Positions 17,505 through 27,083 of a stretch of 64,000 bases of DNA are shown piece after piece. The stretch lies in assembly GCA_002399085.1 (NCBI GenBank), contig DHCY01000039.1, positions 1 to 64,000 of the forward strand, written 5' to 3'. The stretch's first letter is position 1. Every line of letters starts with the position of its first letter. The notes below the pieces were generated by a model. The model did no database searches and was not told the origin of the DNA. It worked only from the letters and a program-made list of their open reading frames with translations. Position numbers and translations under genes: made by a program. This DNA is from Anaerolineaceae bacterium UBA4890. GTDB lineage: Bacteria > Chloroflexota > Anaerolineae > Anaerolineales > Anaerolineaceae.

Positions 17505-20500
17505 ATGAAAACACTTGCGAAAATTCTAAGCTTTTTGCTACTCATGACCGTCATGGCTGGCTGTGGTGCCAACTCCACCCCACCAATCCCCACGGAAATT
17601 CCGACCGAGGAAGCCACCCAGGCGCCTGAGCCAACTGAGACAGAGGAAGCCGTTGAAGAGCTGCCACTATACGTCAATCTGACCTGGCATCAACACCAAC
17701 CGCTTTACTACAAAGACGAAAACGGTATCTATACCCGTCCATGGGTGCGCGTGCATGCCACCAAGGATTATCTGGATATGGCAGAGTTAGTCGCCCAGCA
17801 TCCTGGTATGAAAGCCTCTTTCAACCTGACCCCGGTCTTGATTAAACAGCTTGATGATTTTGTAAACAACGGCGCCAAAGACCTCTACTGGACTTTGGCG
17901 GAGGTGCCAGCTGCGGAGTTGACTACAGAACAAAAAACTTTCATCCTTACCCGTTTTTTTGATGCCAACTGGGATCACATCATCGCAGTATATCCGCGCT
18001 ATCAGGAATTGCTCGACCTGCGTGATGGCACTGATGCGGAAGCGATCGCGGCTGCTGTCGAAACTTTCAGCGAGCAAGATTTCCGCGACCTGCAAATCTG
18101 GTTCAACCTGGCATGGATCGACCCCGATTATCTTGCCGTGGAGCCTTTTAAAGCCCTGGTTGAGAAGGAGCGCGACTTCAGCGAGGAAGACAAAGCCATA
18201 TTGTTCGATGGTATCAGTGATTTGATCGCCAAAGTGATCCCAACACATAGGGACCTGCAGGACCAGGGTATCATCGAAGTGACAACCACTCCTTACGCTC
18301 ACCCAATTTTGCCACTGATCTATGACACCGACCTTGCTTTGGTGGGCAACCCCAGTGCGATCATGCCCCAGGTACGCTTCAGCTATCCTGATGACGCCGT
18401 CTACCACTTGGAAAAGAGCGTCGAGATTTACGAGGAGCACTTTGGTATGCCTGTGCGCGGGTTGTGGCCGGGAGAGGGCTCTGTTGCCGAAGAGATTGTC
18501 TCGATGGTCAGTGATGCGGGCTACCAGTGGATTCAAACCGGTGAGCCTGTTTTGGTCGCTTCGCTTGGAATGGAAGGCGATCGCTTTGCCCGTGATGGCG
18601 CAGACACCGTACTGGACCCCGACACCTTCTACCGTCCATATTACGTCCAGGGCGAAACCGGCGAACCAGTGGCGGTTTTCTTCCGTGACTGGGTGATTTC
18701 TGATAAAGTTGGTTTCACCTATTCCGGTATGAGTGGCGAAGACGCCGCCCAGGATATGGTCAATCGCCTGGAAAACATCCGCACCAGCCTGGAAGGAAGC
18801 GAAGGTCCCCATATTGTCACCATTGTAGTGGACGGCGAGAATGCCTGGGAAAACTACGACAACGATGGCAAGGAATTTTTCCATGCCCTTTATTCGAAAC
18901 TGGCTGCCAGCGAGACCTTGGAAACTATTACTCCCTCGGAATATCTGGCGCTCTATCCTGAACAGCGCGAACTGCCGGAACTCTTCCCGGGAGCCTGGTT
19001 TAGTGCCAATTACGATACCTGGATCGGCGAGCAAGAAGAAGCCGAAGCCTGGGATCTGCTTGCCAAGGTGCGGGCAGACCTGAAGCAATACGAAGATGGT
19101 ACCCTAAGCACCTCCCCGGAAGATCTGGCAGAGGCACAGGATTTCATGTACCTGGCTGAAGGCTCTGACTGGTTCTGGTGGTATGGCACTGATCAGGACT
19201 CCGGTCAGGATAGCTATTTTGATGAAGGCTTCCGCGCCCTCCTCAAAGGTGTTTACACCTCTCTTGGTGTGGATTATCCCGCTTACCTGGACATTCCCAT
19301 CATCCAGCCACAGCCACTAAAGCCGGATGTCGCGATTACTGGTCAGATGACGCCCACCGTTGACGGAACTCTGAATAATGAGGAATGGGAACCTGCAGCA
19401 AAGTATTTTTCTGGCGACGAATCTGTCATCGGTACTTTTGCTTATGGGATGGATCAGGAGAGCCTCTTCATCGCTTTTGATTTTACGATTCCTGATAACA
19501 CAAACACTTCCGTGCAGATTTACCTTAATGCAGCTGGTGATAGAGCAAAATCCATGCGCACTCTCGATGATTTTAACCTAATCTCACCGGCTTCCCGCAT
19601 GATTCATCTGCCTTTCGACCAGAGCGCGATAACCATGTACACGGCTGGCGAGCAGGGTTGGATGGAATCAGGCGAAATTGAAGGAAATGTCATTTTGAAT
19701 GGTAATCACGTTGAAATCTCATTGCCAAAATCAATCCTTGGCGAAGTTGGCGCGGGAACAGTTGTTCCAGCCCAGGTTGTTTTGCTGACAAATGAAAATG
19801 TCCAAATCAATCAAACAGCACCAATCGGCATCCAGTATTTCAGCTTTGAGCCGCTTACTTCAATTTTGAGGGTCGAAGATCCTGAAGGCGATGACTTTGG
19901 ACCTGGATCGTATACCTACCCGACCGATGGCGTTTTCAAAGCCGGCGATTTTGACCTGACCTTCTTCGAGCTTTCCACCGACGGCGATAACTACTACTTT
20001 ACCTTCGGAATAAAGTCGGGAATCACTAATGGCTGGGGTTCGCCTTCGGGCTTCTCAGTGCAGACCTTTGATGTTTACATAGACAGAGACCCCGGTACCG
20101 CAAGCGGTGCGCGTATGCTTTTGCCTGGTCGCAATGCTGCTTTGGCTGCTGAAAATGGCTGGGATATCGCGCTCTGGGTCGAAGGCTGGACACCCCAGGT
20201 GGTAGTTCTGGATGGTGACGGTTTACCTGTCAACTACACCGAAGCTACCAGTGCGATGAAAGTTTATGTTGACAACAGCCAAAATGCGGTGGTTGCCAGT
20301 GTGCCGACGGCATTCTTCGGTGACGATGATCCAGCCACCTGGGCATATGCAGTCGCCGTGCTTGGGCAGGAAGGCTACCCAGCGGCTGGCGTTTGGCGCG
20401 TGCGCGATATCAGCCAGAAAGCAGAAGCCTATCGCTTCGGCGGTGCCCCGGCTGACAACAACCATACCCGCATTATCGATCTGCTCATCCCTGAGGGCGC

Positions 20501-20618
20501 AGCAATCAGCCAGCAGGATGCCCTGGGCACTTACCCCTCTTCAGCATCGCCGATCGATGGGAAGGGTCCTGACGATTTTGCCATCGTGCCCACGATCATA
20601 ATAGAAAGCGCAAGTTAA
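17505..20618 (+). CDS. Secreted GH57 glycoside hydrolase lipoprotein with glucodextranase-type C-terminal module
   Basis: A 1037-residue lipoprotein: signal peptide with lipobox MAGC (Cys20), acidic Thr/Pro linker (about 22-53), a GH57 catalytic domain (about 54-600), a beta-rich middle (about 600-780) and a C-terminal module (about 785-1010) like the membrane/cell-wall-binding end of glucodextranase. GH57 motifs: WHQHQPLYY (61-69), GLWPGEGS with Glu324 as likely nucleophile, and VVDGENAWE with Asp443 as likely acid/base. Family activities include amylopullulanase and 4-alpha-glucanotransferase. AGGAG precedes the ATG. It follows the GH13 gene and abuts a kinase gene (7-base gap). Confidence 0.92.
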   Translation: MKTLAKILSFLLLMTVMAGCGANSTPPIPTEIPTEEATQAPEPTETEEAVEELPLYVNLTWHQHQPLYYKDENGIYTRPWVRVHATKDYLDMAELVAQHPGMKASFNLTPVLIKQLDDFVNNGAKDLYWTLAEVPAAELTTEQKTFILTRFFDANWDHIIAVYPRYQELLDLRDGTDAEAIAAAVETFSEQDFRDLQIWFNLAWIDPDYLAVEPFKALVEKERDFSEEDKAILFDGISDLIAKVIPTHRDLQDQGIIEVTTTPYAHPILPLIYDTDLALVGNPSAIMPQVRFSYPDDAVYHLEKSVEIYEEHFGMPVRGLWPGEGSVAEEIVSMVSDAGYQWIQTGEPVLVASLGMEGDRFARDGADTVLDPDTFYRPYYVQGETGEPVAVFFRDWVISDKVGFTYSGMSGEDAAQDMVNRLENIRTSLEGSEGPHIVTIVVDGENAWENYDNDGKEFFHALYSKLAASETLETITPSEYLALYPEQRELPELFPGAWFSANYDTWIGEQEEAEAWDLLAKVRADLKQYEDGTLSTSPEDLAEAQDFMYLAEGSDWFWWYGTDQDSGQDSYFDEGFRALLKGVYTSLGVDYPAYLDIPIIQPQPLKPDVAITGQMTPTVDGTLNNEEWEPAAKYFSGDESVIGTFAYGMDQESLFIAFDFTIPDNTNTSVQIYLNAAGDRAKSMRTLDDFNLISPASRMIHLPFDQSAITMYTAGEQGWMESGEIEGNVILNGNHVEISLPKSILGEVGAGTVVPAQVVLLTNENVQINQTAPIGIQYFSFEPLTSILRVEDPEGDDFGPGSYTYPTDGVFKAGDFDLTFFELSTDGDNYYFTFGIKSGITNGWGSPSGFSVQTFDVYIDRDPGTASGARMLLPGRNAALAAENGWDIALWVEGWTPQVVVLDGDGLPVNYTEATSAMKVYVDNSQNAVVASVPTAFFGDDDPATWAYAVAVLGQEGYPAAGVWRVRDISQKAEAYRFGGAPADNNHTRIIDLLIPEGAAISQQDALGTYPSSASPIDGKGPDDFAIVPTIIIESAS

Positions 20619-20625
20619 AAAACTC

Positions 20626-22335
20626 ATGAGAAAAGATTTTCAACTTACGCTGCATCACAGACCAGATGTTGAACTGACACTTGATGACGGTCGCATTATC
20701 ACCGGCAGGCGCGGGGCGCCTTTGGAAGAATTTGCGGAAATTGTCCAGGAGGAGGATCAGCCACAAATTGTGGGCATGATTCTGGATGGGTCTCTACGGG
20801 AACTGACCTATCCCTTGAATAAGGATGGCGTTGCTCGCCTGATCAGTATGTCAGACTCTGACGGCGCCCGTATTTACCGCCGCTCGCTGGTTTTTCTGCT
20901 TGAAGTAGCCTTCAAAAATTGCTTTCCAGAAGGGAAACTCACGATTGACCACTCCGTTTCTTCAGGCGGATACCATTGTCAGATTGATAATCTGGATGGC
21001 TTCGGTCAGGCACAGGTTGAAGAACTTCAGGAATACATGCGCAGGCTGGTTAGCGATGACATACCTTTCATTCGGGAAACTGTTCCGTTACAGGAGGCGA
21101 TCGATTATTTCAGCGCTGCTGGCGAACTCGACAAGGTCAGCTTATTAAAATATCGTCAAAGGTCAGACTTAGTACTTTACCGGGCGAATAATGTGCGTGA
21201 TTATCACCATGGTTACATGGTGCCTTCCTCTGGCTATCTGAAATGGTTTGCCCTGGAATTGGTGGACGGTGGTTTTGTTCTGCGCTTCCCGCGCCGGCAC
21301 AGCCCGAAAGCCCTGCAGCCCCTCGGTAGATTCCCGACTCTGCTGAAGACCTTCAAGGAATATGGCGAATGGCTGAACAGGCTCGGGATTCCTTCGGTAG
21401 GCGCGCTCAACGATGCTATCCAGGATGGACATATTGATGAGGTCATCCTGGTTTCAGAGGCTCTGCACGAGATGCAGATCTCCAATATTGCCGACCAGAT
21501 CTACGAGAATCGTGAGAAGGTGGGCGTAATCCTGATTGCAGGACCGACTTCTTCGGGCAAGACAACCTTCTCAAAGCGGCTTGGCATCCAGCTTGTTGCC
21601 AGGGGGATCAACCACTTTGCGCTCGAGATGGACAATTTCTTTGTCGATCGCGAAAAGACCCCGCTTTTACCCGATGGAACCAAGGACTATGAATCTTTGC
21701 GGGCAATGAACCTGGAACGCATGAATCACGATGTCAAGGCGCTGCTTGCCGGGCAGGAAGTACAGCTGCCGCGTTATGACTTCTTTACCGGATTGAGTGG
21801 GGATGGCAAGGTAGCCCGCCTGGATAAGGGTGACATTGTGATTTTGGAAGGCATCCATGGCTTGAACCCGGACTTGCTGCCCGAAATTGACCCGGCAAAC
21901 ACGTTTAGGATTTACATCTCCTGCCTGACGCAGCTCAATCTTGACCGCCATAACCGAATTTCCACAACTGACACGCGCATGATCAGGCGCATAGTGCGCG
22001 ATGCCCGCGACCGCGGTTATAGTGCCAGCCAGACCATTGCACGCTGGGAATCTGTGCGCATGGGCGAAAAGCAGCATATATTCACATACCAGGAGCACGC
22101 TGACGTGATGTTCAACTCTGCCCTGGCTTACGAGATATCAACTTTGAAGCCGCTGGTGGAGCCGCTGCTGCGCCAGGTAAGCTTTGGCACGGTGGAACAC
22201 ATAGAAGCCAAACGCTTGTTGAAGTTTTTGGAATGGTTTTTGCCGACCACGTCTGAATTTGTGCCGGATAACTCAATTTTACGGGAGTTCATTGGTGATT
22301 CAATTCTGACCGATTTTTCCATGTGGCGCAGATAG
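20626..22335 (+). CDS. Uridine kinase-like nucleoside kinase with ThrRS-like N-terminal domain
   Basis: A 569-residue protein. Residues 1-200 resemble the TGS and second additional domains at the N-terminus of threonyl-tRNA synthetase, including an HSVSSGGYHCQ stretch where the editing-like HxxxH would be. The C-terminal half is a uridine kinase/phosphoribulokinase-type P-loop domain with GPTSSGKT at 306-313, MDNFFVDRE and GIHGLNP. Such two-part kinases are known and usually annotated as nucleoside kinases; the real substrate is uncertain. It lies seven bases after the GH57 stop without a clear ribosome binding site, so it is probably read from the same mRNA; a strong terminator follows. Confidence 0.88.
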   Translation: MRKDFQLTLHHRPDVELTLDDGRIITGRRGAPLEEFAEIVQEEDQPQIVGMILDGSLRELTYPLNKDGVARLISMSDSDGARIYRRSLVFLLEVAFKNCFPEGKLTIDHSVSSGGYHCQIDNLDGFGQAQVEELQEYMRRLVSDDIPFIRETVPLQEAIDYFSAAGELDKVSLLKYRQRSDLVLYRANNVRDYHHGYMVPSSGYLKWFALELVDGGFVLRFPRRHSPKALQPLGRFPTLLKTFKEYGEWLNRLGIPSVGALNDAIQDGHIDEVILVSEALHEMQISNIADQIYENREKVGVILIAGPTSSGKTTFSKRLGIQLVARGINHFALEMDNFFVDREKTPLLPDGTKDYESLRAMNLERMNHDVKALLAGQEVQLPRYDFFTGLSGDGKVARLDKGDIVILEGIHGLNPDLLPEIDPANTFRIYISCLTQLNLDRHNRISTTDTRMIRRIVRDARDRGYSASQTIARWESVRMGEKQHIFTYQEHADVMFNSALAYEISTLKPLVEPLLRQVSFGTVEHIEAKRLLKFLEWFLPTTSEFVPDNSILREFIGDSILTDFSMWRR

Positions 22336-22355
22336 AATGCGGATGCTGTAATATG

Positions 22356-22392
22356 AAAAGCCGGGTTCACAAAGTGAGCGCGGCTTTTTTTT
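22356..22392 (+). terminator. Rho-independent terminator after the kinase gene
   Basis: A 15-bp stem with one mismatch (AAAAGCCGGGTTCAC, loop AAA, GTGAGCGCGGCTTTT) ends in a run of eight T. It closes the GH13-GH57-kinase operon. Confidence 0.9.
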
Positions 22393-22662
22393 CGACCGAT
22401 TGTGCCTGCGCCCCAACGCAGCACCCCGCCGCCAGGTGTTGGCTGCCGGGCAGACTCCAACAGAGAAATCCCACGCTCTGTCCGCAGACTGGCACAATCA
22501 CAAATTTAGTGACCAGATTGTGACGCAAAGACCACTAAGATCCTTCGTCCCTCAGGATGACAAGGTAAAAAAGACGCAAAGACCACTAAGATCCTTCGTC
22601 CTTCAGGATGACAAGGTAAAAAAGACGAAAAAAAGGAATCTTCATTCTTCCCCTTAAAACAA
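22393..22662. other. Intergenic spacer between convergent genes, holding a short tandem repeat
   Basis: Positions 22400-22500 are unremarkable. Positions 22522-22623 carry two 51-base direct repeats. No gene is supported. Confidence 0.6.
22522..22623. repeat. 51-base tandem duplication of the AAGATCCTTCG hairpin element
   Basis: Two units start at 22522 and 22573 (GACGCAAAGACCACTAAGAT head). Each contains the dispersed element core ATCCTTCGTCC(C/T)TCAGGAT, a small hairpin. The units differ at one base. Confidence 0.85.
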
Positions 22663-22689
22663 AAGGTTGAGTCGAAAAGACTCAACCTT
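22663..22689 (-). terminator. Rho-independent terminator of the aminotransferase gene
   Basis: Perfect 11-bp stem AAGGTTGAGTC / GACTCAACCTT with a five-base loop, followed on the minus strand by TTGTTTT. It lies 15 bases past the stop codon at 22705. Confidence 0.85.
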
Positions 22690-22704
22690 CCAATAGATTC
22701 AAAC

Positions 22705-23937
22705 TTAAGCTTTTTGTTCCTGGATTGCTTTCTTAATCATCACCGATAACCGGCGGACGCCTTCGGTAATTTTCTCAGGGTTTGCAGCCGAGAAGTTCAG
22801 GCGCATTGTATTGTTCGGACCTCCGTTGGGGTAGAAGGGTGCACCGGGCACGTAGGCAACTTTTTCTTCCACTGCTTTTGGGAAGAGCTCCAGGGCATCG
22901 CAGCCTTCGGGCAGGCGCAGCCAGAGGAACAAACCACCTCTTGGCGTTGTCCAGGTCGTTCCTTCGGGCATATAGTCCACGAAAGCCTGCAGCATGGCAT
23001 CGCGGCGTTCTTTATAGACGCGCTTGATCGTCTCAATATGCTCTGGCAACCAGTCTGATGCAGCCATTTCGTAGGCAATATACTGGTCAAAAGTCGAACA
23101 CTGCAAGTCGGCGCCTTGTTTTGCCTGGACCATGCGTTTGATGACTTCAGCTGGTCCAATCACCCAGCCAATTCGCAGACCAGGAGCCAGGATTTTGGAG
23201 AAGGTGCTGGTATAAATGACATTACCTTCGAAGCTGCTATTTCCACAATTATGGTACTGTGCATCCAGGGTAGCAATTGGGGTAATCGGTTCGCCTTCGA
23301 AGAGGAGCTTGCCGTATGGATCATCTTCGATCAGCGGTACACCGTACATACTCGCCAGTTCGATCAATTTCTTGCGGCGTTCCAGCGTCATTGTCACACC
23401 CAGAGGGTTGTGGAAGTTGGGCAATACGTACATAAACTTGATGTTTTGTTTGATAATTCCTTCGAGATTGTCAGTCACCAAACCATATTCGTCAGTCTCG
23501 GCTGTCACATAGGTGGGACCGTAGGCGTTCCAGGCTTGCAGCGCACCAAGGTAGGTAGGCGATTCGGTCAAAACACGGTCGCCATTGTTGATAAAGATCC
23601 GCCCAACAAAATCGAGGGCTTGCTGTGAGCCGGTGGTGATGAGGATGTTATCCTTGGTTACACCCAGCCCAGATTTGTTTACATCTTCTGCAATCCATTG
23701 ACGCAGCGGGTCATACCCTTCGGTGGTGGTATATTGCAGTGCTTTTTGCCCATTTTCGGTCAAAACCTTATCGCAGGCTGCCTTCATTTGTTCAATCGGA
23801 AAGAGCTCCGAGGCGGGGAAGCCACCTCCAAACGAGATGACATCCGGCTGATTTGTAACTTTCAGCAGCTCGCGAATAAACGAACTTTTCATCCTTTGTG
23901 TGCGGTTGGCGAAACGAAGTTCCCAGGGTGTTGGCAT
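22705..23937 (-). CDS. PLP-dependent class I aminotransferase (2-aminoadipate/LysN-like)
   Basis: A 410-residue fold-type I aminotransferase without the GntR domain of MocR regulators. It shows ISFGGGFPASELFP at the N-terminus, YTTTEGYDPLR, TTGSQQALD (phosphate-binding), NFHNPLGVT, IEDDPYG and the PLP Lys248 in TSTFSKILAPGLRIGW. Close family members convert 2-aminoadipate, aromatic or branched amino acids with 2-oxoglutarate; the donor here is not decided. GGAGA precedes the ATG. It lies 26 bases after the GlyA-GcvT gene and ends in a terminator, so both are one operon, which may tie it to glycine/serine or 2-oxo acid metabolism. Confidence 0.92.
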   Translation of the reverse strand: MPTPWELRFANRTQRMKSSFIRELLKVTNQPDVISFGGGFPASELFPIEQMKAACDKVLTENGQKALQYTTTEGYDPLRQWIAEDVNKSGLGVTKDNILITTGSQQALDFVGRIFINNGDRVLTESPTYLGALQAWNAYGPTYVTAETDEYGLVTDNLEGIIKQNIKFMYVLPNFHNPLGVTMTLERRKKLIELASMYGVPLIEDDPYGKLLFEGEPITPIATLDAQYHNCGNSSFEGNVIYTSTFSKILAPGLRIGWVIGPAEVIKRMVQAKQGADLQCSTFDQYIAYEMAASDWLPEHIETIKRVYKERRDAMLQAFVDYMPEGTTWTTPRGGLFLWLRLPEGCDALELFPKAVEEKVAYVPGAPFYPNGGPNNTMRLNFSAANPEKITEGVRRLSVMIKKAIQEQKA

Positions 23938-23963
23938 TTGTTTTACTCTCCTTTTTTTTGTGT

Positions 23964-26900
23964 CTATTTCATGTATCTGCTAACAATTGTTGCCGCGCCA
24001 GGCAAGGCAACCCTGTCGCCAGGGGTGAGTTCGGCGGGCGGGTTCTGTCGCCAGTTTGGCGCGTTTTGGAAAATGAAAATCTTGGTCCCTTCTACAGCGG
24101 CTTTCTTATCAACGAACGCCTGACCGGTCAGGTAGCCATTGCTGTCAATGGCGCAGCTGGTGACTTTACCAATCATGCGACCTTTCAGGTCACAAACCGG
24201 GTCGCCGTGATGTGCCATGCGCACGGCTTTTTCGTCAAAAGTAAAGCGGGCAACCACACCGGTGCGCTCGGCTTCCCGCTTGACAAAAGCTTCCCTGCCA
24301 ATAAACCAGGCTGAGTTGAGTTTCAGGAAGGGCAGGAACCCCGCTTCACCGATGGTCAGGTTCATGTCACCACCCATTTCGTGCCCATAGAGGGGCAGTC
24401 CGGCTTCGGTGCGCAGAGAATCTCGTGCGCCTAGACCATTGGGCAGCATTCCCAGGGGGGTGCCGGCTTCCATGAGGGCATCCCAGAAACGAACTGCATC
24501 GCTGGGGTGCACAAAAAGCTCGAATGCCATCTTTTCTCCGGTGTAACCGGTGCGCGAGACAATCACATCGATGCCGGCAACTACACTCGGGGTAAGTTGG
24601 TTGCGGTTCAGGCGGCGGATCTTACGTTGTTCTGCCGGCTCAGCGAGCGAGCAGAGGATTTCCCGGCTGAGAGGACCTTGCAGGGCAATATCGACCAACA
24701 TATCCTTGCCTTCTTTGGGATCTTTCAGATTGCGCAAAATTACGTTGCGTCCAAAAATTGTCACCCAGGGGCGTTCGCGGTCGACCAGCACTTCACCATT
24801 CTTGACGGCGTTGAGCCAAGCCCAGTCTTTGTCTTCGTTGGCGGCGTTGACCACCAGCAGGTATTTTTCTTTGGCAATACGGTAGATGATCAGGTCGTCA
24901 ATCACATTGGCGTCCGGATCCATAAAGTGCGTGTAGACCGATTCGCCGACGTTGCGGAAGAGCACGTCATTACCGCAGACCGAATCGAGGAATACGGCTG
25001 CGTCTGGTCCTTCTGCCAAAAAGACGCCCATGTGGGTTACGTCGAACAAACCGGCTGCCTGGCGGGTAGCAAGGTGTTCCTGGAGGACAGACGAATACCA
25101 GAGCGGCATTTCCCAGCCAGCAAAGGGGGTCATTTTGGCACCCAGGGCAACGTGCGTATCGTAAAGCGGCGTACGCTTGATGGGGGCATCCACCGGGTCC
25201 TCCCAGACAAAATCTGGGCGGGAATCGAAACTCACATCTTTGGGCATGCCCACGAAGTATGGTTTGTAGTGATCGATCGGGTCACCTTCAGGTTTCTCCC
25301 AGACCGGATCGGCTTTATTGATCGATACCGGACCTGGAATTCTCTGGGTCAGGTCTTCATCGTAGTAAATAAACCCGGTGGAAAGCCCCACAATCCAAAG
25401 CCCTGCCAGTCCCAGTTTTTCTGCTGGCACGGTCAGAACATAGCGATAAGGTGCTTTACAGGTCAGCACGCCTTCGATATCACCTGAGGAGGTGTGCATC
25501 ATCGTGTTTTGCGAATCACCAGGATTAAGGGCTTCGACGTCACTGGTCATAGTCAGGTTCAGGAACATCCGCACAGTTTCACCAGTCATCTCCAAGGCAC
25601 CATACCCTGAGCGGGGATGATCTTCGAGGTAGAAATAATGTGGGAAGCCATGGAACTGTTTAACTTCATCGATGCCGGGTTTGGCATCTGCCATGCTGCG
25701 TACGATGCTGTTTACTTGGATCAGCTCTTCAAAATCGAGCTTGGCACGGGTTTTGTTGCCGGTGCGTCCGATCATGTAATAGGGGGTGGTTGCTTTGAAA
25801 AGGCGGTCGATCAGACCTGCGATTTTTTGGAAATCGTTTTCTTTGAAGCCGCGTTGTGTCAACCAGGTGGCACCCATGCGGATACCGGTGGAGCGCATGG
25901 CAGATTTATCGCCCGGAATTGTATTTCGGTTGACTACAATGCCAGCCAGATCCAGTATTCGGGCTCCGAGGTCGCCGTTCAGCGGTACACCATCCTGGCT
26001 CTTGTAGGACTTACAATCCAGTAATAACATGTGACTATCAGTGCCACCATAGGGGACCTTCGCGCCCAGTTCTTTGAAGGCATCTGAAAGTGCCCTGGCG
26101 TTTTTGAGGGTTTGATCTTGCAGCTCAATGAACTGGTTGGTGGTGGCAAGTTTAAAAGTGAGTGCCATGGCTGCGATCGCATTGACATGCGGTCCGCCTT
26201 GTTCTCCGGGGAAGATGCCTTTGTCGATTTGCTCGCCCAATTCGCGATCGTGACAGATCGTGACTGCTCCGCGGGGACCGCAAAGCGTTTTATGGGTTGT
26301 GAAACTGACCACATCGGCAATACCGATAGGGGAGGCGACTTTCTTTGCAGCGATCATGCCGGCAATATGAGAAATATCTGCCAGCAACCAGGCGCCGACT
26401 TCGTCTGCGATCTCGCGGAATTTCAGCCAGTCAGGGATCCAGGGGTAAGAAGTGTAGCCGGCGATGATGATCTTAGGTCGGGCTTCCTTGGCAATTCTGA
26501 GAATTTCGTCATAATCCAACCGTTCGGTTTTTGGATCAACCGTGTAGTGGTGGGCGTTGTAAACCAGCCCTGAACGGTTGACTGGTGAGCCATGGGTCAG
26601 GTGACCGCCGTGCAGCAGGTCCATCCCTAAAATGGAATCTCCGGGTTTAATCAGTGCCGTATAGATGGCGGTGTTGGCTGGTGCCCCTGAGAGAGGTTGA
26701 ACGTTGACCCACAGGTCATCCGGAATAAGGTCGTTGGCGGCGAAAAGCTCAGCCGCGCGGCGGCGTGCCAGCGCTTCGACCATGTCGACATACTCGACAC
26801 CCTTGTAGTAACGAGCGTCACTGTGACGGCGATAGCGACCCAGCTGCAGCGCGTAGTCCATGATGGTGTCTTCGTCCTGGTAACGCGTTTCTGGGCGGGG

Positions 26901-27083
26901 GTAGCCTTCGGCGTAGATGTTTGTGAAAGGCGAACCCAGCAGGTCGCGTACTGCTTTTGGAGCGATGCTTTCACTCGGAATCATGATCAGACGCCTTGCC
27001 TGGCGTTCAGTTTCAAAATCTACCAGACCTTTCACATTGGGGTCATAAACTTCTATATCTTTTTCAAACAGATAGTCACTCAT
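23964..27083 (-). CDS. Serine hydroxymethyltransferase-aminomethyltransferase (GlyA-GcvT) fusion
   Basis: A 1039-residue fusion of two folate enzymes. Residues 1-465 are serine hydroxymethyltransferase (serine plus THF to glycine plus methylene-THF), with PLP Lys265 in FTTHKTLCGPRG and ADISHIAGM. The active-site loop is unusual: between YAEGYP (57-62) and RYYKGVEYVD (91-100) lie about 25 extra residues. Residues 466-635 are a middle region not recognised. Residues 636-1039 are GcvT (T-protein), with PFAGWEMPLWYS, VIDDLIIYR (the conserved folate-site Asp) and GLGARDSLRTEAGLPLYGHEM. Both halves look intact. No gcvH or gcvP is nearby. A long structured leader precedes the gene and GAGG precedes the ATG. 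Confidence 0.93.
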   Translation of the reverse strand: MSDYLFEKDIEVYDPNVKGLVDFETERQARRLIMIPSESIAPKAVRDLLGSPFTNIYAEGYPRPETRYQDEDTIMDYALQLGRYRRHSDARYYKGVEYVDMVEALARRRAAELFAANDLIPDDLWVNVQPLSGAPANTAIYTALIKPGDSILGMDLLHGGHLTHGSPVNRSGLVYNAHHYTVDPKTERLDYDEILRIAKEARPKIIIAGYTSYPWIPDWLKFREIADEVGAWLLADISHIAGMIAAKKVASPIGIADVVSFTTHKTLCGPRGAVTICHDRELGEQIDKGIFPGEQGGPHVNAIAAMALTFKLATTNQFIELQDQTLKNARALSDAFKELGAKVPYGGTDSHMLLLDCKSYKSQDGVPLNGDLGARILDLAGIVVNRNTIPGDKSAMRSTGIRMGATWLTQRGFKENDFQKIAGLIDRLFKATTPYYMIGRTGNKTRAKLDFEELIQVNSIVRSMADAKPGIDEVKQFHGFPHYFYLEDHPRSGYGALEMTGETVRMFLNLTMTSDVEALNPGDSQNTMMHTSSGDIEGVLTCKAPYRYVLTVPAEKLGLAGLWIVGLSTGFIYYDEDLTQRIPGPVSINKADPVWEKPEGDPIDHYKPYFVGMPKDVSFDSRPDFVWEDPVDAPIKRTPLYDTHVALGAKMTPFAGWEMPLWYSSVLQEHLATRQAAGLFDVTHMGVFLAEGPDAAVFLDSVCGNDVLFRNVGESVYTHFMDPDANVIDDLIIYRIAKEKYLLVVNAANEDKDWAWLNAVKNGEVLVDRERPWVTIFGRNVILRNLKDPKEGKDMLVDIALQGPLSREILCSLAEPAEQRKIRRLNRNQLTPSVVAGIDVIVSRTGYTGEKMAFELFVHPSDAVRFWDALMEAGTPLGMLPNGLGARDSLRTEAGLPLYGHEMGGDMNLTIGEAGFLPFLKLNSAWFIGREAFVKREAERTGVVARFTFDEKAVRMAHHGDPVCDLKGRMIGKVTSCAIDSNGYLTGQAFVDKKAAVEGTKIFIFQNAPNWRQNPPAELTPGDRVALPGAATIVSRYMK

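Noticed and set aside
17787..19088. Minus-strand frame of 433 codons
   Set aside because: Shadow of the GH57 gene; the protein has no recognisable features.
22705..23937. MocR/PdxR-type regulator
   Set aside because: The chain starts directly at the aminotransferase fold and has no GntR winged helix.
24507..25487. Plus-strand frame of 326 codons
   Set aside because: Antisense to the GcvT part of the fusion gene, which is well supported.
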